This document shows positions 22,603-29,118 of a stretch of DNA of 29,118 nt, piece after piece. Origin of the DNA: UBA2219 sp964612075 (GTDB lineage Bacteria > Desulfobacterota > Deferrimicrobia > Deferrimicrobiales > Deferrimicrobiaceae). Position 1 is the first letter of the stretch. Each line of letters opens with the position of its first letter. The stretch is taken from contig CAZTFC010000031.1 of NCBI GenBank assembly GCA_964612075.1, positions 1 to 29,118 on the forward strand, given 5' to 3'. Position numbers and translations under genes: made by a program. Under the pieces are notes generated by a model. It did no database searches, was not told the DNA's origin, and was given only the letters and a program-made list of their open reading frames with translations.

Positions 22603-23847
22603 TCAAAACCCGAGCTCCCCTTCGGGAAGGTCTCCCACGGCGGCCAGCGTGAAACGGTCCCTCCGGAGCACTTCCGCGGCCAGCTCCCGCACCTGCGCGG
22701 GCGTCACCGCCTCGACGCGCGAGAGAACCTCCTCGGGCGGCTCCAGGCGGTCGAGGAACATCTCGTTCATCGCGAGGTGCGACATCCGGTACATCGTGTT
22801 CTCGAGCGACAGGAGGGTGTTCCCCTTGATCAGCTCCTTGGCGAACGCGACATCGTCGTCGGTGATCCCGCCGTCCCCGAGGGAATCGACCACCGCCCCC
22901 GCGACCTCGAGCACCTCCTCGACGTGCTCCTTCCCGGTCCCGGCGTAGATCTCCAGGATCCCCGCGTCGGCGTAGACGGACACCGTCGAGCCGACGGAAT
23001 ACGCCAGCCCCCTCTCCTCGCGCACCTGCTGGAAGAGCCGGCTGGAGGTGCTGCCGCCGAGCACGGCGTTCACGACGTCCATGGCGAAGACCCGCTCGTC
23101 CCCGCGGGACACGGCCGGCGCCCCGACGCACAGGTGGGCCTGCTCGAGCTCCTTCCGCTTCAGGAACTTGCCGCGCGTGGGCGGCGGCGGCGGGCGGACG
23201 CCCAGCGGCTCCCCCAGGTCGAGCGGCCCCAGCGCCTCCCGGACCGCGGCGACCGCCGTATCGTGCGGGAGGTTGCCGACGACGGTGACGACGATTCCCC
23301 GCCGGCGGAACCGGTCCGCGAAATACTCCACGACCGTGCGCCGGTCGAACCGCCCGACGCTCTCCGCCGTCCCCTGGACGGGGTAGCCCAGCGGGTGCCC
23401 CCCCCAGTAGGACAGGTTGAAGAAATCGCTCAGGAACTCCTCGGGGGTGTCGTCCACCATGAGGATCTCCTGGAGGATGACGCCCTTTTCCCGGGCGAGC
23501 TCCGCCTCCTCGAAGACGGAATTCCGGTAGATGTCCGACAGGAGATCGACCAGGAGCGGGAAGTCCTTTTCCATGGCCTTCGCGTAGAAATAGGTGAACT
23601 CGCGGGACGTGTAGGCGTTCATCGTCCCTCCGACCGACTCGATGGCCCGGGAGATGTCGACGGCCTTGCGCCGCGCGGTCCCCTTGAACAGCATGTGCTC
23701 GATGAAATGGGCGATGCCGCTGTCGGCCGGCCCTTCCGCCCGGGAACCGACCGGGACCCAGATCCCGGCGGTGGCCGACCGCAGGTACGGCACCCGCTCC
23801 GTGACTATCGCAACCCCGTTTTCGAGTACGGACCTCGCGACCGGCAT
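22603..23847 (-). CDS. M16 family zinc metallopeptidase (processing-peptidase-like)
   Basis: 414 residues. The inverted zinc motif HFIEH is at 47-51 (H47, E50 and H51), with the third ligand probably E127 in VILQEI. A second, inactive M16 domain follows, with GGSTSSRLFQQVREERGLAYSV, the usual substrate-binding block. There is no signal peptide, so it is likely cytoplasmic. Homologues next to pnp are widespread in bacteria and are sometimes called YmxG or PqqL-like; their substrates are largely unknown. It starts 15 bases after the pnp stop and its own stop overlaps an alternative dut start. This is a standard neighbour in the pnp-dut region. Confidence 0.93.
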   Translation of the reverse strand: MPVARSVLENGVAIVTERVPYLRSATAGIWVPVGSRAEGPADSGIAHFIEHMLFKGTARRKAVDISRAIESVGGTMNAYTSREFTYFYAKAMEKDFPLLVDLLSDIYRNSVFEEAELAREKGVILQEILMVDDTPEEFLSDFFNLSYWGGHPLGYPVQGTAESVGRFDRRTVVEYFADRFRRRGIVVTVVGNLPHDTAVAAVREALGPLDLGEPLGVRPPPPPTRGKFLKRKELEQAHLCVGAPAVSRGDERVFAMDVVNAVLGGSTSSRLFQQVREERGLAYSVGSTVSVYADAGILEIYAGTGKEHVEEVLEVAGAVVDSLGDGGITDDDVAFAKELIKGNTLLSLENTMYRMSHLAMNEMFLDRLEPPEEVLSRVEAVTPAQVRELAAEVLRRDRFTLAAVGDLPEGELGF

Positions 23848-23862
23848 CCGGCTTTCCGCCGA

Positions 23863-26055
23863 CTACCTTCTTCCTCTCGGTCCCCCGCGGCCCCGGTCGC
23901 GGTCCCGTTCTCGCTCCCTGCCGGAGCCCGGCTCCTTTTCGGAGCCCGGCGCGGGGCCCGTCGCGGGCTTGAAGCGCCCCTCCTCCTCGAACTCCTTGTG
24001 GGAGAGCCGGATCTTGCCGTCCCGGTCGACCTCGAGGACGCGGACGGTGACCTCGTCCCCTTCCTTGAAGCACTCGGACGCGTTGACGCGGTGCTTCGAG
24101 ATCTGGGAGACGTGGAGCAGCCCGTCGGTCCCGGGGAAGATCTCCACGAACGCCCCGAACTCCATGATCTTGCGGACCCGGCCCTGGTAGACCTTCCCGA
24201 CCTCGGGGACCTGCGCGATCCCCTCGATGATGGTGATGGCCGCCCGCGCGGAGTCGGCGTCCACCGCCGCGATCTTCACGGTGCCGTCGTCCTCGATGTC
24301 GATCTTGACGCCGGTCTGCTCCTGGATGCCGCGGATGACCTTGCCTCCCGGGCCGATGATCTCGCGGATCTTGTCAGGCTTTACCATCATCACGTAGATG
24401 CGGGGTGCGAACGGGGAGAGCTCGGCACGGTGCTCCGAGAGGACCTCGTTCATGCGGTCGAGGATGAAGAGCCGCCCCTCGCGCGCCTGCCTCAGGGCGG
24501 TGAGCATGATGTCCCGGTCGACGCCGCCGATCTTGATGTCCATCTGGATGGCCGTGACGCCGTTCTTCGTTCCGGCCACCTTGAAATCCATGTCGCCCAG
24601 GTGATCCTCGTCCCCAAGGATGTCGGAGAGGACGGCGACCCCGGAGCCTTCCTTGATCAGCCCCATGGCGATCCCCGAGACGGCGCCGGAGGTGGGGATC
24701 CCGGCGTCCATCATCGCGAGGGAGGAGCCGCACACGGTGGCCATGGAGGAGGAGCCGTTCGACTCGAGCACCTCCGAGACCACGCGGACCGTGTAGGGGA
24801 AGTCGGCGCTCTGCGGGAGCACCTTCGACACCGCGCGCTCGGCCAGCGCCCCGTGACCCACCTCGCGGCGGCCCGGCGAGCGGAGCATCTTCACCTCGCC
24901 GACGCTGAACGGCGGGAAGTTGTAGTGGAGCATGAACGCCTTGGTCGTGTCCCCCAGCAGCGAGTCGATCCGCTGCTCGTCCTGCTTCGTCCCCAGCGTG
25001 GCGGTGGCCAGGACCTGCGTCTCGCCTCGGGTGAACACGGCGGATCCGTGGGTCCTCGGAAGGATCCCGACCTCGCAGGAGATCTTCCGGATGTCCTCGA
25101 GCCCCCGGCCGTCGATGCGCTTCCGGTCGCGCAGGATCTTGCCCCGGACGATCTTCTTCTCGAGATCCTTGAAGGCCCCGGAGATCAGCGGCGCCTTCTC
25201 CAGCCGCTCCTCCTCGGCGAAGGAGGACCGGACCGCCTCCGCGACCTCCTCGATCTTCCTGTGCCGCTCCTGCTTCGCGATGATCGAGTACGCCCCGGCC
25301 AGCGCGTCGGAGGCGATCCCGGCGATGCGGGCCGTTTCCTCGGCGGAGAGCTCCTTCTTCTCGAACGCCCGCTTCTCCTTGCCGATCTCCCGCGCCATCC
25401 GCTCCTGGAGCTCCAGCACGGGGGCGAGCGACCGGTGCGCGAAGAAGATCGCGTCGAGCACCTCCTCCTCGGGAACCTCGCCGGCCTCCCCCTCGACCAT
25501 CAGGATCGCGTCGCGGCTGCCGGCGACAAAGATGTTCATGTCGCTGCGCTCGAAGTCCTGCAGGAGCGGGTTGATGACGAGCTGGCCGTCGATCCGGCCG
25601 ACCCGGGCGCCGGCGATGGGCCCGTCGAAGGGGATGTCCGAGATGGTGAGGGCCGCCGAGGCGCCGATCATGGCGAGGATCGCCGTGTCGTTCTGCTTGT
25701 CCGCCGAGAGCACGGTGGCGATCACCTGGATCTCGTTGTAGAAGCCTTTCGGGAAGAGCGGGCGGAGGGGACGGTCGATCAGGCGGGAGGTGAGCACCTC
25801 GAACTCGGAGAGCTTCCCCTCCCTCTTGAAGAACCCGCCCGGGATCTTCCCCACAGCGAAGGTCTTCTCCACGTAATCGACCACCAGCGGGAGGAAATCG
25901 ATGCCCGGGCGCGGCGTTTCCGTCACGCATGCGGTGACCAGGACCACGGACCCCCCGTAGGTGACGACCGCGGCGCCGCCCGCCTGCTTGGCCCAACGAC
26001 CCGATTCCACGGATAATGTCCGACCGGAGATTTCCGCTTCGTACACGTTTCCCAC
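23863..26055 (-). CDS. pnp: Polyribonucleotide nucleotidyltransferase (PNPase)
   Basis: 730 residues. Two RNase PH-like domains (the second with ILGDEDHLGDMDFKVAGT, which holds catalytic aspartates) are followed by a KH domain (KIREIIGPGGKVIRGIQ) and an S1 domain (YQGRVRKIMEFGAFVEIFPG). It degrades RNA 3' to 5' with phosphate. After S1 there is a tail of about 35 residues rich in Arg, Gly and Glu (ending RGRGGPRGRR), a low-complexity basic extension. The GTG start at 26055 has AGAAGGGA about ten bases upstream. A strong hairpin lies between rpsO and this start, where PNPase is known to control its own mRNA in enterobacteria. Confidence 0.97.
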   Translation of the reverse strand: MGNVYEAEISGRTLSVESGRWAKQAGGAAVVTYGGSVVLVTACVTETPRPGIDFLPLVVDYVEKTFAVGKIPGGFFKREGKLSEFEVLTSRLIDRPLRPLFPKGFYNEIQVIATVLSADKQNDTAILAMIGASAALTISDIPFDGPIAGARVGRIDGQLVINPLLQDFERSDMNIFVAGSRDAILMVEGEAGEVPEEEVLDAIFFAHRSLAPVLELQERMAREIGKEKRAFEKKELSAEETARIAGIASDALAGAYSIIAKQERHRKIEEVAEAVRSSFAEEERLEKAPLISGAFKDLEKKIVRGKILRDRKRIDGRGLEDIRKISCEVGILPRTHGSAVFTRGETQVLATATLGTKQDEQRIDSLLGDTTKAFMLHYNFPPFSVGEVKMLRSPGRREVGHGALAERAVSKVLPQSADFPYTVRVVSEVLESNGSSSMATVCGSSLAMMDAGIPTSGAVSGIAMGLIKEGSGVAVLSDILGDEDHLGDMDFKVAGTKNGVTAIQMDIKIGGVDRDIMLTALRQAREGRLFILDRMNEVLSEHRAELSPFAPRIYVMMVKPDKIREIIGPGGKVIRGIQEQTGVKIDIEDDGTVKIAAVDADSARAAITIIEGIAQVPEVGKVYQGRVRKIMEFGAFVEIFPGTDGLLHVSQISKHRVNASECFKEGDEVTVRVLEVDRDGKIRLSHKEFEEEGRFKPATGPAPGSEKEPGSGRERERDRDRGRGGPRGRR

Positions 26056-26078
26056 TGTGTTTTATTCCCTTCTGGTGA

Positions 26079-26100
26079 CGGCCTCCGGGATCGGAGGCCG
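26079..26100 (-). promoter_or_regulatory. rpsO-pnp intergenic hairpin
   Basis: On the minus strand a nine-pair stem (CGGCCTCCG with CGGAGGCCG) closes a four-base loop. It lies 23 bases upstream of the pnp GTG and 38 bases after the rpsO stop. No T run follows, so it is not an intrinsic terminator. In enterobacteria the leader of pnp folds into a hairpin that RNase III cuts, after which PNPase represses its own synthesis. By position this could be the equivalent or an mRNA-stability element; that is inference. Confidence 0.6.
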
Positions 26101-26138
26101 CGTCTTGTGGTTGTCGGAGGGTACGAAAACGTACGGGG

Positions 26139-26408
26139 CTACTTGCGCAGTCCGAGGGACTCGACCACCGTCTTGTACCGCAGGGACTCCTTGGCCTTCA
26201 GGTAATCCAGAAGGCGCCTGCGCTGCCCTACCAGCTTCAGCAATCCCCTTCGGGAGCCGAAATCCTTGGTGTGGGTCTTGAGATGGTCCGTGATCATGTT
26301 GATCCGCTCGGTCAGGAGCGCGATCTGGACCTCCGGGGAACCGGTGTCGGTCTCGTGTACGCGGAATTTCCCGATGATGTCCTTCTTCTTTTCCGTGACC
26401 AGGCTCAT
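26139..26408 (-). CDS. rpsO: 30S ribosomal protein S15
   Basis: 89 residues, the exact family length. The signature HxxDxGSPEVQIALLTERI and the segment GLLKLVGQRRRLLDYLK are both present. S15 binds the central domain of 16S rRNA early in 30S assembly. The ATG at 26408 has GGGAAGGG about nine bases upstream. The gene has its own near-consensus promoter at the end of truB, with a predicted leader of about 48 bases, and is followed by pnp, as in most bacteria. In E. coli S15 represses its own mRNA through a leader pseudoknot; no such structure could be confirmed by eye here. Confidence 0.97.
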   Translation of the reverse strand: MSLVTEKKKDIIGKFRVHETDTGSPEVQIALLTERINMITDHLKTHTKDFGSRRGLLKLVGQRRRLLDYLKAKESLRYKTVVESLGLRK

Positions 26409-26462
26409 TGTCTTGCGCCCTTCCCCTTTCGCCGAGATATTCCCGGTTTTATTGAAGATTTC

Positions 26463-26491
26463 TTTATATCACATCCCTTGCGGGATGTAAA
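26463..26491 (-). promoter_or_regulatory. rpsO promoter with operator-like palindrome in the spacer
   Basis: The minus strand reads TTTACA (26491-26486), a 17-base spacer, then TATAAA (26468-26463), each one mismatch from the sigma-70 consensus. The spacer and the end of the -35 are covered by a perfect inverted repeat at 26471-26488, arms ACATCCC and GGGATGT with a four-base centre (GCAA on the minus strand). The -35 begins one base beyond the last base of the truB stop codon. A protein bound at the repeat would block the polymerase; such binding is inferred only from position. Confidence 0.7.
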
Positions 26492-27382
26492 TCAGATGCC
26501 CCGGAGGATCCTCCACAGCCCCGACGGGTCACGACCGGCGATCGCCAGCGGCTCGCGTCGTTCCGTGACCAGCAGCGCGGTCCCGCCGCGCTCCCCGGCG
26601 ACGCGCGCCGCGAGCCAGGGGCCCGCAAGGCGGCCGTTCCGGACGGCGGCCACCGCGTCGGGCGGCACCACCCAGGCCGGCATCCGCGAAAGCGCGTCGG
26701 CGATAGGGATGACGCGCCCGCCGGCGCCGCCGGCTTCGGCAAGCTCCCGAAGGGCGTCGAGGGTCACCGCCCCCTCGATCCGGAAATCCCCCACCCGGAG
26801 CCGCCGCAGGGCCGAAACCGTCATCGGGACCCCGAGCCGCGCGCCCAGGTCGCGTGACAGGGCCCGGATGTAGAACCCCTTCGAGCAGGTGACGGCCGCG
26901 CGGAAGCCGGCCGGGTCCCACGACAGCAGGCGCGCCTCGAACACCGTGACCTTCCGGGGGGCCAGCGGGACCTCCTTCCCCTTCCGGGCGAGGGCGTAGG
27001 AGCGAACGCCCCCGACTTTCACGGCGGAGAACGACGGGGGGACCTGAAGGAAGGTGCCCATCAGCTCCGACAGGGCGGCGGCCACTTCCCCCTCCCCCGC
27101 CGCGGCCCCGGGGAGCGTCTCCACCGGCTTCCCCGCGGCGTCCCCCGTGTCCGTGGAGACCCCGAAGGCGAACGCCGCCTCGTACTCCTTCTCGTCCTCG
27201 GAGAGGTACCCGGCGATCTTCGTGGCGGCGCCGACGCAGATCGGGAGCACCCCGGTCGCCATCGGGTCGAGCGTCCCCGCGTGGCCGCACTTCCTCTCCC
27301 GGAGGATCCTTCCGACCGCGCGGACGGCGTCGAAGGAGGTGATCCCACCGGGTTTGTCGAGGACGACCACGCCCCCCGTCAC
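26492..27382 (-). CDS. truB: tRNA pseudouridine-55 synthase
   Basis: 296 residues. The catalytic aspartate is D39 in GHAGTLDPMATG, and the N-terminal block VVVLDKPGGITSFDAV is typical. Further conserved segments are QVPPSFSAVKVGG and SKGFYIRALSRDLG. It converts U55 in the T loop of tRNAs to pseudouridine. The GTG at 27382 is chosen because it overlaps the nrnA stop as GTGA and gives the family N-terminus; a frame-open extension to 27451 lies inside nrnA. The C-terminal PUA-like part ends at WRILRGI, just before the rpsO promoter. Confidence 0.95.
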   Translation of the reverse strand: MTGGVVVLDKPGGITSFDAVRAVGRILRERKCGHAGTLDPMATGVLPICVGAATKIAGYLSEDEKEYEAAFAFGVSTDTGDAAGKPVETLPGAAAGEGEVAAALSELMGTFLQVPPSFSAVKVGGVRSYALARKGKEVPLAPRKVTVFEARLLSWDPAGFRAAVTCSKGFYIRALSRDLGARLGVPMTVSALRRLRVGDFRIEGAVTLDALRELAEAGGAGGRVIPIADALSRMPAWVVPPDAVAAVRNGRLAGPWLAARVAGERGGTALLVTERREPLAIAGRDPSGLWRILRGI

Positions 27383-28341
27383 GAAAGCGCGGCCTCCAGC
27401 GCCCCGAACACCTTCCGCTTCACCTCGGCGAGGGTGCCCGGGACCGAGCATCCCGCCGCGTTCCGGTGGCCGCCCCCGCCGAACCTCGCCGCCACCTCGG
27501 AGACGTCCACGCGCCCCTTGGACCGGAAGCTCACCCGGAAGAAACCGCCCTCCTCTTCACGGAAGGAGACCGCCACTTCCGTCCCGATGATCGAGCGAGG
27601 ATAGTTGATGAAGCCTTCCAGGTCGTCCTTCCCCGCGCCGAACTCGGCGAGGTCGGCGCGCATCGCGGTGATCGAGGCCACCCGCCCCCCCACGGCCGTC
27701 TCCAGGGAGGAAAGGACCCGCCCGAGGAGGCGGATCCGGGAGAAGCTCTGCGTTTCGTAGACCTGCTCGGCGACCGCCCAGGGGTCGACCCCCCGTCGGA
27801 CCATCTCCCCCGCCACCTGGAACGCGTCGGGGGAGGAGTTCCCGTAGTGGAACGACCCCGTGTCGGTGAGGACGGCGACGTAGATGTTCTCCGCGATGTC
27901 CCGGTCGATCTCCACGCCCAGCGCGTCGAGGACCTTGTAGACCAGGAGTCCCGTGGCCGCCGCGTCGGGGTCCACGAGGGCCAGCTTCCCGCGGTCGCCG
28001 TTGGTCCGGTGATGGTCGATGTTGATCATGACGGGCGGCTTCAGGAGCTCCGCCGCCACCCTGCCGGTGCGCTCGGGGGAACCGCAGTCGACCACGATCG
28101 CGACGTCGTACCCGGCGCCGTCCTCCTCGAAAACCACCGTGTCGGCGCCGGAGAGAAACAGCAGGTTCCGGGGGACGGGATCGGCGTTCAGTACCGTCGC
28201 GGTCTTCCCCATCTTGCGCAAGGCGAGCGCCAGCGCCAGCTCCGACCCGATGGCGTCGCCTTCGGGGTTCTCGTGGCAGGCGATCAGGAACCGGCCCTTC
28301 TCCCGGAGCACGCCGCAGATGGCGGTAAGGTCGCCCCTCAC
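27379..28341 (-). CDS. nrnA: DHH/DHHA1 phosphoesterase, NrnA-like
   Basis: 320 residues. The DHH motif is in NIDHHRTN, and the DHHA1 substrate loop is FGGGGHRNAAG near the end. The first metal motif reads HENPEGDAIGS (23-33); the usual sequence is HxxPDxD, so one aspartate is glutamate here. NrnA proteins degrade nanoRNA (2-5 nucleotides) and pAp, or cyclic dinucleotide products. The GTG start at 28341 overlaps the rbfA stop as GTGA, and the stop overlaps truB. Placement between rbfA and truB is the usual one in this operon type. Exact substrate (nanoRNA, pAp or pApA) cannot be told from sequence. Confidence 0.9.
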   Translation of the reverse strand: MRGDLTAICGVLREKGRFLIACHENPEGDAIGSELALALALRKMGKTATVLNADPVPRNLLFLSGADTVVFEEDGAGYDVAIVVDCGSPERTGRVAAELLKPPVMINIDHHRTNGDRGKLALVDPDAAATGLLVYKVLDALGVEIDRDIAENIYVAVLTDTGSFHYGNSSPDAFQVAGEMVRRGVDPWAVAEQVYETQSFSRIRLLGRVLSSLETAVGGRVASITAMRADLAEFGAGKDDLEGFINYPRSIIGTEVAVSFREEEGGFFRVSFRSKGRVDVSEVAARFGGGGHRNAAGCSVPGTLAEVKRKVFGALEAALS

Positions 28342-28703
28342 TCCCGGGGCTCCTTGCCGTCCGAGATCCCTTTCAGGAGCGCGTCGATGCGGGCCCCCCG
28401 GTCGTACGAGTCGTCGTAGTGAAAGTAGAGCTCGGGAGCGCTGCGCAACCCCAACGCCGCCCCCACCTCCCGGCGCAGGAACCCCTCCGCCCGGCGCAGC
28501 GCCTGCGCGACGGCCTTGCGTCCCGACGGTTCGACGAGCGCGGTGTAGTTCACGTGGGATATCTTCAGGTCCGGGGTGACGGTGACGTCGGTGATGGTGA
28601 CGGAGGACAGGCCGGGATCGTTCACCTTCCTCTGCAGGAGAACGGAGAGCTCCTCCCGGATCCGTTCGGCGACGCGTGCGGGACGGTCTCCGCGACCTTT
28701 CAT
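28338..28703 (-). CDS. rbfA: Ribosome-binding factor A
   Basis: 121 residues, with the KH-like fold of RbfA. Visible family features are the N-terminal RVAERIREELSVLLQR, DPGLSSVTITDVTVTPDLKISHVNY, and RSAPELYFHYDDSYDRGARID. It binds the 30S subunit and helps maturation of the 16S rRNA 5' end; it is needed for growth in the cold in E. coli. The ATG at 28703 overlaps the DUF503 stop as ATGA and the stop overlaps nrnA, so three genes in a row are coupled. Confidence 0.95.
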   Translation of the reverse strand: MKGRGDRPARVAERIREELSVLLQRKVNDPGLSSVTITDVTVTPDLKISHVNYTALVEPSGRKAVAQALRRAEGFLRREVGAALGLRSAPELYFHYDDSYDRGARIDALLKGISDGKEPRE

Positions 28704-29005
28704 TCCGTGTCGCTCCCTTCGGGGCGGAAGAACTCGACGCTCCTCGACAGGAGCTCCACTTCGCCGTCCCGGCCGATGTTGTCGGTGATCCGGTCGAACA
28801 TCGACTGCGCGAGCCGCGTTTCCGTGGTGACGAGGGCCACGCCGATCGTCCCCCTTTGCCACAGCTCGTGGTGCCCCACCTCCGCGACGGAAACCGGATA
28901 ACCCGCCCGGATTTTCCCCATCAGCCCCGCGATGCGCCGCCGCTTGTCCTTCAGCGACTGCGCCCCGGGAAAGAGAAGGCACGCGGTGAGCACCGCCACC
29001 ACCAA
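28700..29005 (-). CDS. DUF503 (YlxP-like) protein
   Basis: 101 residues. The opening LTACLLFPGAQSLKDKRRRIAGL and the later FDRITDNIG segment identify DUF503, a small family of unknown function almost always between infB and rbfA. It is presumed to relate to translation or ribosome maturation by neighbourhood only. The start is ambiguous: the first codons read TTG GTG GTG GCG GTG, so TTG at 29005 or either GTG that follows could be used. TTG gives the expected family length. The gene starts 12 bases after the infB stop. Confidence 0.85.
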   Translation of the reverse strand: MVVAVLTACLLFPGAQSLKDKRRRIAGLMGKIRAGYPVSVAEVGHHELWQRGTIGVALVTTETRLAQSMFDRITDNIGRDGEVELLSRSVEFFRPEGSDTE

Positions 29006-29017
29006 GGGGCGCCGCCC

Positions 29018-29118
29018 CTACGCCAGGGTCCCGGCGATCTTCTCTATCGTGTAGGCCTCTACATGATCGCCGACCTGGATGTCGTTGTAGTTCTCGATCC
29101 CCAGGCCGCACTCGAACC
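29018..29118 (-). CDS. infB: Translation initiation factor IF-2, C-terminal end (partial)
   Basis: Only the last 32 complete codons and a TAG stop are visible; the gene continues beyond the right edge. The peptide FECGLGIENYNDIQVGD is the conserved end of domain IV of IF-2, which binds fMet-tRNA. The remaining residues (HVEAYTIEKIAGTLA) form the C-terminal helix. IF-2 is a GTPase that places initiator tRNA on the 30S subunit. Together with DUF503, rbfA, nrnA and truB it forms the classical infB operon. Confidence 0.92.
   Translation of the reverse strand, partial: FECGLGIENYNDIQVGDHVEAYTIEKIAGTLA

Noticed and set aside
22777..26016. Plus-strand open frame of 1079 codons opposite pnp and the M16 peptidase
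   Set aside because: Composition is that of an antisense shadow in GC-rich DNA (mostly R, D, G, P, L, V, H), with no domain, while the minus strand encodes PNPase and an M16 peptidase in full.
26079..26100. rpsO-pnp hairpin as an intrinsic terminator
   Set aside because: No T run follows on the minus strand, and pnp has no other clear promoter in the gap.
1..29118. CRISPR arrays, insertion sequences, attachment sites
   Set aside because: No repeated spacer-length units, transposase-like genes or terminal inverted repeats were seen; the tRNA-Gly is not followed by a repeat of its 3' end or by an integrase.

Overview
The window is a GC-rich bacterial chromosome segment packed almost edge to edge with genes. 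No intergenic stretch exceeds about 140 bases, and no insertion sequence, prophage, integron or CRISPR array is visible. The gene order infB - DUF503 - rbfA - nrnA - truB - rpsO - pnp - M16 peptidase - dut, the clustered pur genes, the c-type dihaem peroxidase and the GAF histidine kinase together suggest a deltaproteobacterial (Desulfuromonadota-like) lineage. That placement is inference from gene order and protein character, not from a marker-gene comparison.

Left part (1-9169). After the last codons of an HD-GYP protein on the plus strand, everything up to 9169 lies on the minus strand. In transcription order it holds a SAM-dependent methyltransferase, then a compact NAD-linked bidirectional [NiFe] hydrogenase operon: hoxF (with a fused HoxE-like N-terminus), hoxU, hoxY, hoxH and the maturation protease hoxW. 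A single-domain response regulator, a membrane GAF histidine kinase and an exported dihaem cytochrome c peroxidase follow. Gaps are 18 bases or fewer and several stops overlap the next start, so hydrogenase, two-component pair and peroxidase appear to be one transcription unit. This is the most unusual arrangement in the window.

Middle part (9300-15587). A lone plus-strand PaaK-like adenylate-forming ligase converges, with overlapping stop codons, on a threonine synthase gene. Then come a tRNA-Gly(GCC) with its own promoter and terminator, pgsA, and a lytic transglycosylase whose strong promoter sits so close to the start codon that the mRNA may be leaderless. nadB (plus strand) diverges from it and ends 10 bases from a putative lipoprotein gene of unknown function.

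Right part (14961-29118). This is one long minus-strand run: infB (C-terminal end only), DUF503, rbfA, nrnA and truB (translation and ribosome maturation); rpsO and pnp; an M16 peptidase; dut; purB, purS, purQ, purL and purF (de novo purine synthesis); pyrE (pyrimidine synthesis); and the lipoprotein. ATGA/GTGA overlaps suggest translational coupling throughout. A near-consensus promoter at the truB-rpsO junction carries a perfect inverted repeat in its spacer, and a strong hairpin lies between rpsO and pnp where other bacteria have the RNase III/PNPase autoregulatory element.
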